Source: Actinidia chinensis (taxonomy: Eukaryota; Streptophyta; Magnoliopsida; Ericales; Actinidiaceae). From it: 26,008 nt of DNA. The notes beneath the pieces were generated by a model. That model saw nothing but the letters and a program-made list of their open reading frames with translations, was not told the DNA's origin and searched no databases. Positions 1 through 10,313 of the stretch are shown in pieces. Position 1 is the stretch's first letter. Each line of letters opens with the position of its first letter. Location of the stretch: positions 1 to 26,008 of the forward strand of contig VIGQ01001365.1 in the NCBI GenBank assembly GCA_009663005.1. The letters run 5' to 3'. The position numbers were made by a program, and so were the translations under genes.

Positions 1-334
1 CCATGACAGCAACACTAAGTGCGAAGATTAATTTGCCAGTCCAAGAGAGTGCATAAAAAAAAACCTTTTTAATACAAGTGCAAAACCCTACAATTCCATG
101 GTATAGGAACAATACTATATTGATCCAGAAAGCAAAGATATTGTAGATCCCACAACTGACACTTAAAATAGTTGAGACCAAAATTTGTGAAATGTGTTTA
201 AATTTGTGCAACATTTCTTAAATATGGCATCTAGGATTGCATTTGGTCCATTGACAGGTACATTCACCCGACGTATTGAATTATAAGAGAAGATCTTCAG
301 TGCGAGAGAACTTTCATATTATAAACTCACCTTG
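1..334. repeat. Diverged segmental duplication, copy 1 (truncated by window start)
   Basis: This stretch aligns by eye, in the same orientation, with about 2555-2886. Shared landmarks in order are a 'tgcaaaaccc' motif, 'attgat-c-gaaag', 'agatcccaca', a 'gcattt/gcattg' block followed by 'tccactgacag/c', and 'cagtgcg-gaaact'. The offset is about 2.55 kb throughout. No gene is recognised inside it. At its right end the minus strand reads a good splice donor (AAG then GTGAGT, near 331), preceded by a short open stretch. That donor is not conserved in the second copy, so an exon is only a weak possibility. Small indels and many substitutions indicate an old event. Confidence 0.55.
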
Positions 335-566
335 ATCAAAACATGATGGAATTGAATCCACAATCATAGCATGAGTTTGAAAATAACTCAATAAACAAAA
401 ACAACTTGACAATGGAAAATATGTAGATGTGCTTACAATACATATGAACTAAAAGCCCATTCATGAAGGTTAGACAAATATTGCAATCCGAGGTCCTAAA
501 CAACTATATGCCACTGTCAGACGGTGATTACCCGTTTTGGCCATAAAGTGGATTGGAAAATAAAAT

Positions 567-1041
567 TTGACGTTATTTACCTATAAAATAATTTTTCTAA
601 CATTAGGGTCGACAAGAGTTGAAGCCATGCTGGTTAGAAAGACCCAGCAATTGCTGAACTCTGTTGACTTTAGCAACTCAGGAGGGGCAAAGCTTGATAC
701 AGCATTCCACCACTACCCTTATTCGATTGATAAACCATCACTTAGTTTAATAACTTCCCTAACTGTGTCCTCCTCATTGTACTGCTCCTCAATTGGTTTC
801 CGTGCTTACTGTATCCAAGTAATCTAGTACATGGCCAATGGACTGGAATGTCTTCATGGACCATTGTGTCCAGATGTATCAGCCTCGACTATTGTGCCAC
901 CTTCCAATGATGGATCCTCAATTCAGGTTTATTGGACTAGACACACAAGTCATAGAACATTGAGATGGGCTGCTTCTAAAGCAAAAAGGATATAACTTGA
1001 GTTGATTATGAGGCTTCACTAGCAGCTGGTCATGATAGGTA
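567..1041 (+). pseudogene. Coding-like fragment, broken by stops; family not recognised
   Basis: From about 606 one plus frame reads sequence with protein-like composition: a charged and amide-rich stretch containing VEAMLVRKTQQLLNS, then GGAKLDTAFHHYPYS near 700. The frame meets TAG at 825-827. It then continues in the same frame from an ATG at 831, with LHGPLCPDVSAS and YWTRHTSHRTLRWAAS, to TAA at 993-995. A different frame just downstream reads DYEASLAAGHD and runs into a strong plus-strand donor (GATAG then GTAAGG, about 1040). The surrounding DNA is noncoding and AT-rich, so this looks like an exon or processed fragment captured from elsewhere and since decayed. The middle part (about 735-820) is hydrophobic and serine-rich and may be non-exonic. 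I cannot name the parent protein; a homology search of the two blocks would settle it. Confidence 0.4.
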
Positions 1042-1544
1042 AGGAACCCCTAAAGCAAGGTAATAAAAAATGATTAAAACACGGCCCTTTATACTCTAAT
1101 TACCAAACATTTTAATTCTCAGAGGCACAGAAGCAACACAAAGGAAAAATAGAACTAAACTCCCAAAACAGACTAACTCCTTAGATAGGTTTTCTCAATA
1201 TATTTTCCCTCCCATTACTCGGGATTTCGATCCTAGTTCAGGCAATGACGTTCAGGACAATCCGTGTATCAGAAAACTAACAGTAGTGGAAATGGATATA
1301 ATAGAATGAATCCAAGAACTATTAAAATGGGTTCCTTATTTAACCACTGCTAATTAACCTCCTTTGCTTTCCATCTTATTTAGAACCATAAGCAGCAATT
1401 AAATAACAAAAATTAAAAAAAAAATAGATTCAAATCATAACAAATAAATTCAGGAAAAAAAAAGAGAAGATAACATAAAAAGATAACTTCTTAGAAGTTT
1501 ATTCGCGGCAAAAGAATCTAACAGCCATGCAGGTTTTGTCACTA
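1042..1544. other. Noncoding AT-rich stretch
   Basis: No open frame, repeat or RNA gene is supported here. The sequence is A-rich on the plus strand, with several short A runs. Confidence 0.6.
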
Positions 1545-1603
1545 TTTTTTGTTGTTTTTTTTTTTTTTTTTTTTTTTCTTTTTTTGTTTTTTTTTTTTTT
1601 TTT
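1545..1603. repeat. Poly-T tract (poly-A on the minus strand)
   Basis: Almost 60 bases of T, broken by only a few G and C. It could be a slippage-expanded homopolymer or the A-tail of a retroposed sequence on the minus strand. No retroposon body or target duplication is evident beside it. The small open frame that begins here is an artefact of the run. Confidence 0.85.
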
Positions 1604-2228
1604 GCTGGAGCCCACCACTAAAATATCTGAGTAAAAAATACCACCATTGGGAATTTTATGGTTCAAGAAATGCTCATTATCAGTCTAAAGGTAACTTGAC
1701 TGTGCAATGCAAACCTCGGGGCTTTAATTTATACCACGAAAGTCCACTGCAAAATTATATGAGTAACAACGATTTCCTCGAAAAATAATTCCAAAGCAAT
1801 CCTCCATGGTTTAGCATATAACCTTTTTAGATTTTGTTAGTTATTTCAAAAAAAATAGAAATAACTATGTCTGAAAGTAACAGGTAATGTGGGCAGGTGC
1901 GCAAAAGGAAGCCGGTACGCAAAAGGATTGGTTTTTTCCCTTTTTAATTTTTTTCCCAGTTTCTTGGACACCCCTTAAGGCGTGATGATGATGTGAAACA
2001 ATTATTATAGTCACACAACCTGACAGAACAGAAACCGTGAATCCATCAACGAAAAAATAGAAATCCCTTAAATATAGGCCTCCCGCTGCTGGAATCGTTC
2101 TTAGAATAGAAGAAGTCAAGAATCCAAATGAAAATGCTTCAGTAATTTCGGATTTTTCATAACATGTACCTCTGAAACAAAAACGAAATAATCAGTATAA
2201 ATTCATATTCATCACGACTGAGTAGATA
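1604..2228. other. Noncoding stretch
   Basis: Nothing with coding character or repeat structure was seen. The minus-strand open frame at 1865-2119 has unconvincing low-complexity composition. Confidence 0.5.
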
Positions 2229-2358
2229 ACCAAAAGAAAAAAAAAAACAGAAAGAAAGAAAAAGAAGAAGAACCAAAAATAAGGCAAACAAAAGAACAAG
2301 AAAAAAAAGGAAGAAATAAGAGAATAAAAAAAATAAGAAGCCAAGAAGAAATAACCCA
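2229..2358. repeat. Polypurine (A/G) tract, about 130 bp
   Basis: The plus strand is almost entirely A and G with scattered C. This produces three overlapping Phe/Leu-rich open frames on the minus strand that are not genes. Such tracts can form triplex or unwound DNA and are common in plant introns and intergenic DNA. Confidence 0.8.
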
Positions 2359-2554
2359 ACAAATACCATTCAAATTTCTCTCTAACAAATAACAATCAAA
2401 TTGCCAATGAATATTAACGGAAAGCAACAGCAAGAAAGAAAAGGAAAATTCGTTGATGTTTTCCTTTTTTCCCAATGTGTGCCTATTGCAATTCAATCAA
2501 ATGTTGAAAACTATGCAACAAACCCATCTAATATTCAGATCCAAAAAGAATCGC

Positions 2555-2886
2555 AGAGTTGTTTCATGATACACATTCAATTTATGACTGAAACACATTT
2601 TTGGTCTAGGGCATATTTTTACATGCTGTGCAAACTTGCAAAACCCAACCATCGCATGTAATACAGAAGTGCTCTATTGATTCGGAAAGAAGATATGAGG
2701 ATCCCACACAACTTATGACCCAAAATGGTTGGACACTAAATCTGGAAGTGTGTTATGTTAAATTGTACTCATCCTTAAGATATGAAATCGCATTGCATTG
2801 ATCCACTGACACGTCAAATAAACCATGACATTGAATTAAAGAGCATCATCAGTGCGTGAAACTGCCAGATTCTAACTCAACTGGTC
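2555..2886. repeat. Diverged segmental duplication, copy 2
   Basis: Homologous to about 1-334 in the same orientation; see that entry for landmarks. It directly precedes the tandem array at about 2970-4660, and similarity to copy 1 ends near 2886. The 'cagtgcg' block and the following 'ctaactcaact' correspond to 'aactcacctt' in copy 1, where the minus strand had a splice donor. Here the donor is degraded to GTTGAG. Confidence 0.55.
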
Positions 2887-3060
2887 AAGAAAAGTTTTTC
2901 TTACAAAAACACAAAAAGGCTCTCTCTCCCTGTACGCTTGCTAAGATTGGCAGAGCTTTCGCGTTATCTGCATCAAAACTGAGCAGACTCTGGATTGCTA
3001 CATAGTCCGCCTCAGCTAATATTCCTTCCATGACCACCAAAACATGTTTATGTTCGCCAC
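2885..3060 (-). pseudogene. Exon-like open stretch in the first array unit; unknown product
   Basis: The minus strand is open and has normal protein-like composition here, with EGILAEADYVAIQSLLSFDA followed by DNAKALPILASVQGERAF. It aligns in position with the module repeated in the other array units, which are broken by stops. No family is recognised. No complete acceptor and donor pair bounds it convincingly. It is either the least decayed copy of a duplicated exon or a chance open frame. Confidence 0.25.
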
Positions 3061-4660
3061 AACTACAAACCAAAGGCAAAATTCCATTCCAATGAAATGA
3101 GCAGAGACAGCTAACATTCAGGAAAAAGGCAATTTTTAAATGATTCAAGGGATTTTATGCAGGCAATTTGATCTGTGTTTGGACAAATGTATTGTATATA
3201 CCTTGCAACGGAGCTCAAGCCGAGATGGCCTACCATTAATACTTTAATCATAGAAGTAAAAGGGTTCATAAGAGAAATATATATATGAAGAAGTATGGAA
3301 AACCAGTATTGAAAACAAAAAATTATGGATGGAGAGAACCTTCTGAGACAGCGTTTCCACATCCTTTGAGCGATCTTCTATGGAAAGCCACAGTGAGGGG
3401 GTTATCCTCAAAATTAGACCCAAACTCCTTCCATGACCACAAACACCTGTTTTATGTGTCACAAACCTACAAACCAAAGGCAAAAGTCCATCCATTGAAA
3501 TGAGACAGCAAACATTTCGGGAAAAAGGCCACATTTTTATGATCTCAAGGGATTTAGCATGCAATTTGAATCTTGTGTTTGGAAATTGTATTCCTTACAA
3601 GGAGCTCAAGCCGAGATGGCCTAACTCCATAATGCTTTAATCAAGAGAAGGGTAAAAGGCGCTGGAAACCCCTCCTTCCCCTACCCCTCCTAAGAGAAAT
3701 ATATATATATGAAGAAGTAGCTATAGGAAAACCAAGTAATGAACAAAAAATTATGAGAGAGAACCTTATTGAACACTTTTCCAACATCCTTTGAGCAGTA
3801 TCTCCTCTGGAAAGCCACAGTGACGTTGTCTCCCACCAAAATTATACCAAACTCCTCTTCCATGACAACAACACATGTTTAGTTGTCACAAACTACAACC
3901 CAAAGGCAAAAGTCCATCCAATGAAAATGAGACAGCAAACATTTCGAGGAAAAAAAGGCAATTTTTTTAAATGATCTCAAGGATTTTATGCATGCCAATT
4001 TGATCTAGTGTTTGGACAATGTATTCATTGCAACGACTCAAGCCGAGATGGCTATCCATAAGCTTTACATCATAGGAAAGTAAAAGGGTTAATAAGAGAA
4101 TATAATTTATGAAGAAGTATAGGAAAACGTACTTGAAAAAAATTATTGGATGAGCAACCTATTCTGAGAACAGCTTTTCCACCTCCTTTGAGAGGATCTT
4201 CTCTGGAAAGCCACAGTGGAGGTTGTCTCCCTCTAAATAGTACCAAACTCCTTCCATGACCACACACATGTTTTATTGGTGTCAAACCTACAAACCAAAG
4301 GCAAAATGTCAATTCCACAATGAAATGAGAACAGCAAACATTCGGGAGGGAAAAAGGCAATTTTAAATGATCTCAAGGGATTTTTTATGCATGCTACTTT
4401 GATCTTGTGTTTGGAAATGTATTCCTTTGCAACGGAGCTCAAGCCGAGATGGCCTACTCCATAAGCTTTAATCATAAAGTAAAAGGGGGGTTCCATAGAG
4501 AAATATCTATATATGAAGAAGTATAGGAAAACCAGTACTTGGTGAAACAAAAAAAAATTATGGAGGGAGAGATTCTGAGACAGATTTTCCACATCATTTG
4601 AGAGTATTCTTCTCTGCGAAAGCCTCAGTGAGGGTTGTTTCTCCCTCCAAAATTGTACCA
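2970..4660. repeat. Tandem array, about 390-430 bp unit, 4-5 diverged copies
   Basis: Four landmarks recur in fixed order. 'Ccatgac-ac' is at about 3028, 3431, 3861 and 4253. 'Ctcaagccgagatgg' is at 3214, 3605, 4037 and 4438. 'Tatgaagaagta' is at about 3285, 3707, 4110 and 4513. 'Gaaagcc-cagtg' is at about 3385, 3812, 4206 and 4617. A partial fifth 'gagc-ga-ct-tgg' module begins near 2970. Spacings of 391, 432 and 401 bp reflect many small indels. The minus strand of each unit carries an exon-like module: VVMEG followed by an acidic stretch in copy 1, and GVWYYLEGDNLHCGFPEK in copy 4. Most copies have frameshifts or stops. The unit may be a duplicated exon plus intron of a minus-strand gene, now decayed, or a minisatellite-like intergenic array. 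Confidence 0.85.
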
Positions 4661-4735
4661 ACATAATCTTTGGATGAGAAACAAACATAAAAAAATGGAT
4701 CAGGAAACAAAATAAATATCCTACCATTGATGAGA

Positions 4736-5340
4736 AATTGGCGTGTCAATGTTTGAAACAATTTATGGTTATATGGGAAAGCAACAACTAGAAACACAGA
4801 TGAGAGGAGAAAACAAAAAACAAAATCAACAAAAGGATAAATAAGGGATATTTGCAAAGATTATATAAAGCCAAGACAGTGTACACCAAATGGACTTCAA
4901 TCAGCTAATACCTTTATACTATTCCAAGCGAGTGCCATCCAAGTCAACAAAGTTCCTAGAAGTCTGTCCTCCTGTTTCCAAGCCGATCAAGTAGATGTAA
5001 TTTCTGACCTAGGGACTATAAATAACAGAGAATGAGATACTTCAACTTGATTTTGACATAATTGATTTATCCATGTAGAAAAATATACACAAAAAAAGAA
5101 GAAGCTCTTACCACCTTGTCTTACATGCTTTGACCCTACCTACCGGCAGCCAATTTCTCTACACAACTACAAATGTACGCATAAATGATAATTGCAACCA
5201 AAACAAGATAATTATGAAACCTTAACTATTTACAACCAAAACTATAATCTGGCAGCAAGGTAAAAAACTCGTATAAAATCAGGAGGCCAGCAAGAGAGTT
5301 CTAGAATCATAATACATCGACAAAACAAGTCTTTTATGAT
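4736..5340. repeat. Diverged segmental duplication II, copy 1
   Basis: Aligns with about 7345-7966 in the same orientation. Shared blocks in order are 'aacaatttat-ggttat-tggga', 'aga-ttatataaa-cc', 'gagtgc-atc-aagtca', 'acta-taaataa-agaga', 'atgtaga-aaa', 'aacaagataa-ttatgaaa' and 'tagaatcata-tacat'. The offset is about 2.61-2.63 kb, close to that of the 1-334/2555-2886 pair. No gene was seen inside. Confidence 0.6.
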
Positions 5341-5959
5341 CCTACACGTTCCGTTCAAACAGAGAGAAGACATCAGTAGAATGATTGAGGATTTCATAAT
5401 CCACATGAAAGAAATGGAGGAGGATATGACGTGTGGAGGTCATCCATCATTTGATGTTTTGGCGCTTGCTCTGCTTGCTTTTTTCTAGCCTTTGCGGTTT
5501 TTTGGTTCTTTTATTTTCTAGTTCCCTCTGCTTTTTCTTGTATTTCATTAGCAAAAAAAACAAAAAAGCAAAATTGGTAGAGAGAGCCGACTCCCAGTTC
5601 CAATCCTGCACCCATTTAAAAGGCCAGGAGCATGTGATTGAAACTTAAAAACGGGAGTCCACAAATGGTAATATCACTAGGGCAAATGGTTCTTGCCCAG
5701 AGATCACTACTAGGAAGCGGATGATATATATCGGTATGGTGCTTCATATGTAAAAGACAATCGTGCGGATTATAGGCCAGCAAGTGGGTCCCCTCATGAC
5801 AAGTCACTTGGCATTCTCTAAGCTAACGTTATCATTGTTCACCATGTAAGATGAAAGGGACTGGCATTATTGTAATTTGTAAGAAGATTGTCACATCTTT
5901 AAACCTTTTTCAGCACTTAATTAACCTTAAACCCAAAGAAATTGTAGCAAGGCTAAGAA
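5341..5959. other. Noncoding stretch
   Basis: No supported gene or repeat. The plus-strand open frame at 5433-5648 is Leu/Phe/Ser-rich from a T-rich tract and lacks coding character. Confidence 0.5.
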
Positions 5960-6050
5960 GAACTCGGGAATTGTCAGTACAGCAGCTATTATGAATAATG
6001 TGCACAAGGTGAGAACTCTGGAATTGTCAGTATAGCAGCTATTATGAATA
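5960..6050. repeat. Two-copy tandem repeat, 53 bp period
   Basis: A 38 bp block beginning 'gaactc-ggaattgtcagta' and ending 'agcagctattatgaata' occurs at 5960-5997 and 6013-6050. The two copies differ at only about two positions, so this duplication is much younger than the neighbouring segmental copies. Confidence 0.9.
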
Positions 6051-7050
6051 TCTAAGGGCCTGTCTAGAGATAGTAAAACCAAGACTAAGCACAAAGGCAG
6101 TTGCCACAATAACCAACCGATTCATCAACGTTATCAGCTCATAATTTGATAGAAGTTAACAGGCACTGCCAGACCAAAGGCTTGACCCTAAAGCAAAACT
6201 TCATTCCGACACCACGAGAAGCCGGCTAGAAACCAATTATCTCCACTTATATGATGCCTCACAAGAAATATCAAACCTCTATCAAATGCCTTTTCAACTT
6301 ACGACTATACTAGATCAAGGATGAAAGAATTCTCCTATCAACTCTTAATGTTGGAGCACCCCCCAAGCACCCCAATGAGACATCCGTTCAAGTAGATCAA
6401 AAATTTTGCGAGAGGAAGCACAGCTGATGCCATGGCAAAACACAATTTGAAATAAATCCAATATCAAGTCCTACATGGACTATGGTCGCCCCCAGGGTGG
6501 AGCACCCCCCCCCCATGAGCCCCCCCACCTGTAAATAGCTATGCCTACCCTAGTGTTGCTTGGGACATTAGATACTGGGCGGTACCGATGCGGGTAGGTA
6601 ACGTCCGAAAAGCCTAGGTGGACACATGCACACCCAACAAAACAACATAAGTAGTTGAGTTCGGTATATTTTCATTTTATATGATACAATTCTTTATTGA
6701 TGTTTGTTAGAATCATTGTACCCATAAGAATAAAAATGTATTTAAGAAAATGAAACCAAGCACGTAATGTAGTTAGCCCTTGAACAAGAGTATTATACCT
6801 GACTCCAAGCCCATGTAACTGTAGCCCTAAATACTCGTGATTCATCAAAAACTCCATTCCTGCTATAGACGGCATGTCATCTTAATGAAGGCCAACAACG
6901 AAATACTCAACGGACAAATATAACAAATTCGTATTAACAACCAATCATCAGAGCGAGAATGATGTATACATCACATAACAAACCAAATCTTTGTTAAAGA
7001 TGTATATGGATCCATTGGACCCGGTTACTGTTACATAAATTAATCTCCAT
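6051..7050. other. Noncoding stretch with C-runs
   Basis: No gene is supported. A C-rich patch at about 6350-6375 and 6486-6530 contains runs of 7-10 C and the related phrase 'ggagcaccccc' twice. This suggests a small local duplication or slippage. Confidence 0.5.
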
Positions 7051-7092
7051 AAACATCATCATAGGGAGTAAAGTAACTGCTTACCAATGAAC

Positions 7093-7270
7093 GGGAAGAA
7101 AACAGTCCCTGTAAGATCATCTATGGGAGTCACTTAAGGCTAGCCTCTTACAAGTTGCAATGCCAACTTCAAGTATTTTCTCAAGCTAGACTCACCTCTG
7201 TAACTTTCCTAATTAGGAATCATACACCAAGTCAATTCTTAACGTACCAAACATAAATATTTGGATGAAA
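7093..7270. repeat. Dispersed diverged repeat, copy 1 (paralogue at about 22665-22880)
   Basis: Shares the ordered blocks 'aaacagtccct-taagat', 'ggagtc', 'ttaaggc-agc', 'ttacaa', 'caagtatttctcaagcta' and 'atatttgga' with 22665-22880, same orientation, about 15.6 kb away. It carries no coding signal and could be a remnant of an older transposon or of a larger duplicated segment. Confidence 0.55.
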
Positions 7271-7344
7271 AAGAAATGACAAACAAAAAATCAACCAACC
7301 CACATATATAGCTAATGCAGATGAAAATTGTGCGTTCTGTTGTT

Positions 7345-7966
7345 TTGTCAATGCTCAAAACTCTCCCTTTTAACAATTTATATGGTTATCTGGGAATGGA
7401 GAAAACAACACAACCAGAGAAACAACGATGAGATGAAGGAAAAGGAAACCAAAAAGAAAAATCAGGGATTAGCTTGCCAAGATTTATATAAAACCTTGAG
7501 CAATCACTACACACACTTGAATGGGGGGGCTGAACCAGAGCAGAAAGATTTGTATATTCACCAATCGAGTGCATCAAAGTCAAAAACCCTCATAAGAAGT
7601 CGTATATCTGTTCCAAAAGTGAGATAAGATGATTATCATTTTTGCCCAGGTGCGTGACTAATAAATAATAGAGAAGAATGCAGGATACTTTAACATAATA
7701 TCACATGTTTAATATATCAATGTAGAATAAAAAACAAAGAAGCTATTTGTCAACAAGTCCACATGCCCCTTCAAAAACTAAACTCCCACCATTTTCTCTC
7801 GCAATTACAAATTGTATGCCACATTAATGAATTGCATAACAAGATAAATTATGAAAACCTTCACTTTTACCGTTATAAACTATTGGATGGCCACAAGTAA
7901 TCTTTAATAAATTAGGAGGGGTAGCTAGAGAGTAGGAATCATAACTACATCTATAGCAAAAGTCTT
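7345..7966. repeat. Diverged segmental duplication II, copy 2
   Basis: Partner of about 4736-5340; landmarks are given there. The open frame at 7328-7627 spans its start but has no counterpart open in copy 1, so it is not regarded as coding. Confidence 0.6.
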
Positions 7967-8133
7967 GATATTGCATCCATACCCGCTCTATTGCCAAACA
8001 GTGAGCAACATTGATGCCATAGCTTTAAGGTATACATGCTACCGGGGTCAACTTCTTGCGTAAGAAGGGCTAACTTACTACAGACCTCTAACTCCGTTCC
8101 CAAAGACGGGATACCATAGTCAAATTTAGACAC
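7951..8133 (-). other. Possible exon remnant, minus strand
   Basis: The minus strand is open for 60 codons with fairly protein-like content, including FDYGIPSLGTELEVCSK and LFGNRAGMDAISRLLL, ending at a stop. It is more GC-rich than its flanks. No splice acceptor was seen just upstream and no family was recognised. The stretch lies just beyond segmental duplication copy 2. It could be a last-exon remnant or chance. Confidence 0.2.
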
Positions 8134-8990
8134 AAGAACAAAAACAAAAAGGATTGTTCGACAGTTTAATAAAAGATTTATTTGATTAGAATTATCAAAG
8201 AAATCAGAAATATACTATAAAGTTCTAACTCAGTGAAGATGAATGAAATTTTCTATCAGTAAAATTGTAGTAGGCATTTTGTGAATGAAAGTTAACTAAT
8301 GGAGCAGATTGCTTGAGAGCGACAGCCAATCCATGTATTGACTTAATATCCCCTATCATACAGTTTTTTAATAGTCAAAAAAATTTTTCCTTTTCAAGGA
8401 TGACCAAAACCACTTTGCATGTCAAGTAAATATTCATTTCTAGAAGTAATTTAAATCCCAATTTGCAATATAAGAAAAATTGGACACATAAGCTCATATA
8501 TAAAAAAAAACCAATTTCAACTGCAAGGTGGCATGTGTTCAAGACTATTAACAAAGAATATTACAAAACTTAGGGAGAATCTGTGAAATTTTCCTTTTCC
8601 CAAATTTTAAAAACAGGGGATATAGAGAAATTCTGTATTCCTTCTTTGAGGCATCAAAATTCTTATCATCCACCCCAAAATGTCCTCTATCTGCCTCATG
8701 TCCTGTTATGCTTACCCACTCCATGCCATCCCCTATCATCAACAAATGAAAAAGAAATACCATCCACATACACATAACATAGTTAGATCAATAGAATTTT
8801 TATTAATCGGACAAGATTTCCTGAAACCTAGAATCAGTAAAGAAAGTAAGGAACAAAAAGGATTGACTCAAATTAGAATCAACTCGAGACTAAGCCATCG
8901 GTAAATAGATTGACATTACATTCACAAACCCATACAGGTTGTTAAAAAGAAACCATACAACCATGGAAAAATCTACAGGATTCAAAACAA
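8134..8990. other. Noncoding stretch
   Basis: Nothing supported. The complementary open frames around 8548-8777 have no splice context and no recognised domain. Confidence 0.45.
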
Positions 8991-8991
8991 A

Positions 8992-9150
8992 CCAGATGAT
9001 TACATTATCAAAACACAATACACGAATAAGAGAGAGGGACCTTGTTTTGCTGTTGAAAGAGGGTAACCCAGATTGATTACAATATCATACCACAATAACA
9101 GGAATCAACAGAGAGGATATACCTCTGGTTTGCTGTTGGAAAAGAGGGGT
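8992..9150. repeat. Two-copy tandem repeat, 76 bp period
   Basis: Each copy begins 'ccagat-gattaca-tatca' (8992 and 9068) and ends 'cttg/ctgg-tttgctgttg-aa-agag'. On the minus strand both copies contain 'caacagcaaa', then AG or AAG before a GT, so the duplicated segment carries a potential splice donor region. The copies are moderately diverged. Confidence 0.75.
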
Positions 9151-9272
9151 TTGAAGCCATATCAGGACCTTGAATTTGTGAACGAGTTTCCTCCAAATTG
9201 TATGCAATGCGACCAATCTGCGCCCCTCTTCGGGGTCTGTAGTCGACAGACCTTCCAACCAATTCTCTCTCT
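9123..9272 (-). CDS. Candidate internal exon of a minus-strand gene; product unknown
   Basis: On the minus strand a pyrimidine-rich acceptor (TTGTTCTTCCCAG) precedes 9272 and a donor (CAGAG then GTATAT) follows 9123, bounding a 150 bp segment. One frame reads a basic, protein-like sequence: ELVGRSVDYRPRRGAQIGRI, then AYNLEETRSQIQGPDMASNP. A second frame (WLEGLSTTDPEEGRRL) is open too, so the frame is not proved. It lies about 700 bp downstream of the exon-like blocks at 9966-10678 and may belong to the same gene. I recognise no domain. Splice context and composition make it better than most open frames here, but a 5' or 3' untranslated exon is equally possible. Confidence 0.3.
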
Positions 9273-9965
9273 CTGGGAAGAACAATAATTTATAAGCTGA
9301 GGGAAGCGCCTCCTTAAACGTCATACATACTGTTTTCAAAATTTCATTCAACCGTTGGATTGCGAGAGAATCTAAGGGCTTCCGATTAATTTTATTAATT
9401 ACTAGAAGCGATATTTTACCGTCGTATCAAAATACAATCAGGAAAGAAACAAAAACAAAGGAAAGAAAAAAGGAACTCCAGTAGTTTGTTACAACAACAA
9501 TGGCATTGTACCAGACGACCTTTCCTTTCCAGCTGGCAAACCCCAACCGCACCACGACACAACGGTCCGAAGCTTCCACTGTAATCCCAACACACCGGCG
9601 CACTTTTAATACCCTCTCTGTTCCATATACGCATCTCTGTATCGTACTTTAGCGTCACTACAGCACATAACCATTTCCCTGCTAATTATTTTTTGCTTTA
9701 TATGTATAAATTAGAATTTCCTACACATCACACGCGCCGAGTCGCGTTTCACACAAAAATAACAAATTAGCATTCAATAATTGCTGTACCATGCGGGTTG
9801 AAAAAAAAACTTTCCTAGTTCGCACGTGCGAGCCCCACCGACGGAGTCGTACTCTTACCTGTGAACTCAGAATGGGTAAGGCCGGAGTGTGTGTTGAGAG
9901 AGAAAAGCACAAGCATAACAGCAACATTAAACCTACCACCCATCACATTACCCGTAAAATGCGAC

Positions 9966-10097
9966 CTATGAACCGCCAATTTTCCGGTGAAAACGATATT
10001 TCGATCCCTCTTCCGTCTCCTGCATGTTCCTCTCAGGCTCCGAATCGCCAAACATCATATCCAAAACTCGCCCTAAATCGTCAGTCTCACTTTGAAT
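9966..10097 (-). CDS. Candidate exon ending in a stop, minus strand; product unknown
   Basis: The acceptor TTGTACAG ends at 10098. The frame from there reads 43 residues to TAG at 9966-9968, with an acidic DDLGRVLDMMFGDSEPERN core and a basic tail. This composition looks coding and stands out from the flanks. It joins in frame to the 41 bp exon-like block at 10193-10233 (LAQSRRISTIVDA). That block's frame does not connect to any ATG-initiated frame of the first exon, however. Possible explanations are a base error in the homopolymer at about 10431-10442, alternative splicing, or an untranslated role. No family was recognised. Confidence 0.3.
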   Translation of the reverse strand: MQSETDDLGRVLDMMFGDSEPERNMQETEEGSKYRFHRKIGGS

Positions 10098-10192
10098 CTG
10101 TACAACTTAAATCATAAAAAACACAATAATAACAAAATACACAACGAACAACACACAAATATTTTCATCAATCTGCATTATATTATGACTAC

Positions 10193-10233
10193 GGCATCGA
10201 CAATCGTTGAAATCCGCCGACTCTGAGCCAAAT
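10193..10233 (-). CDS. Candidate 41 bp exon, minus strand
   Basis: Bounded by the acceptor TTTGATTTCAG ending at 10234 and a GTAGTC donor after 10193. In one frame it reads LAQSRRISTIVDA and continues without interruption into the block starting at 10097. The donor is weak (GCC before GT). The ATG-initiated frame of the preceding exon would enter this block in a different phase. Confidence 0.25.
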
Positions 10234-10313
10234 CTGAAATCAAAGAACATATCGTATGAGGAATTTTATAGAACTAAACTACCGAGACTAATCGCTTGTG
10301 ATTTTTGGTTTAC

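Noticed and set aside
1549..1788. Poly-Phe open frame
   Set aside because: Produced by the poly-T run; no coding character after it.
2157..2496. Three overlapping Phe/Leu-rich minus-strand frames that look like membrane proteins
   Set aside because: They are the complement of a polypurine tract; the hydrophobicity is a composition artefact.
2970..4660. CRISPR-like regular repeats
   Set aside because: The units are about 400 bp, diverged and directly adjacent, in plant nuclear DNA; there are no short identical repeats with unique spacers.
4233..4727. 164-codon minus-strand frame across the tandem array
   Set aside because: It runs through two repeat units and the spacer without splice signals. 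The other units do not keep it open, so a single continuous protein is unlikely.
9791..10117. 108-codon plus-strand frame
   Set aside because: It is antisense to minus-strand exon-like blocks with good splice sites and has no plus-strand promoter or splice context.
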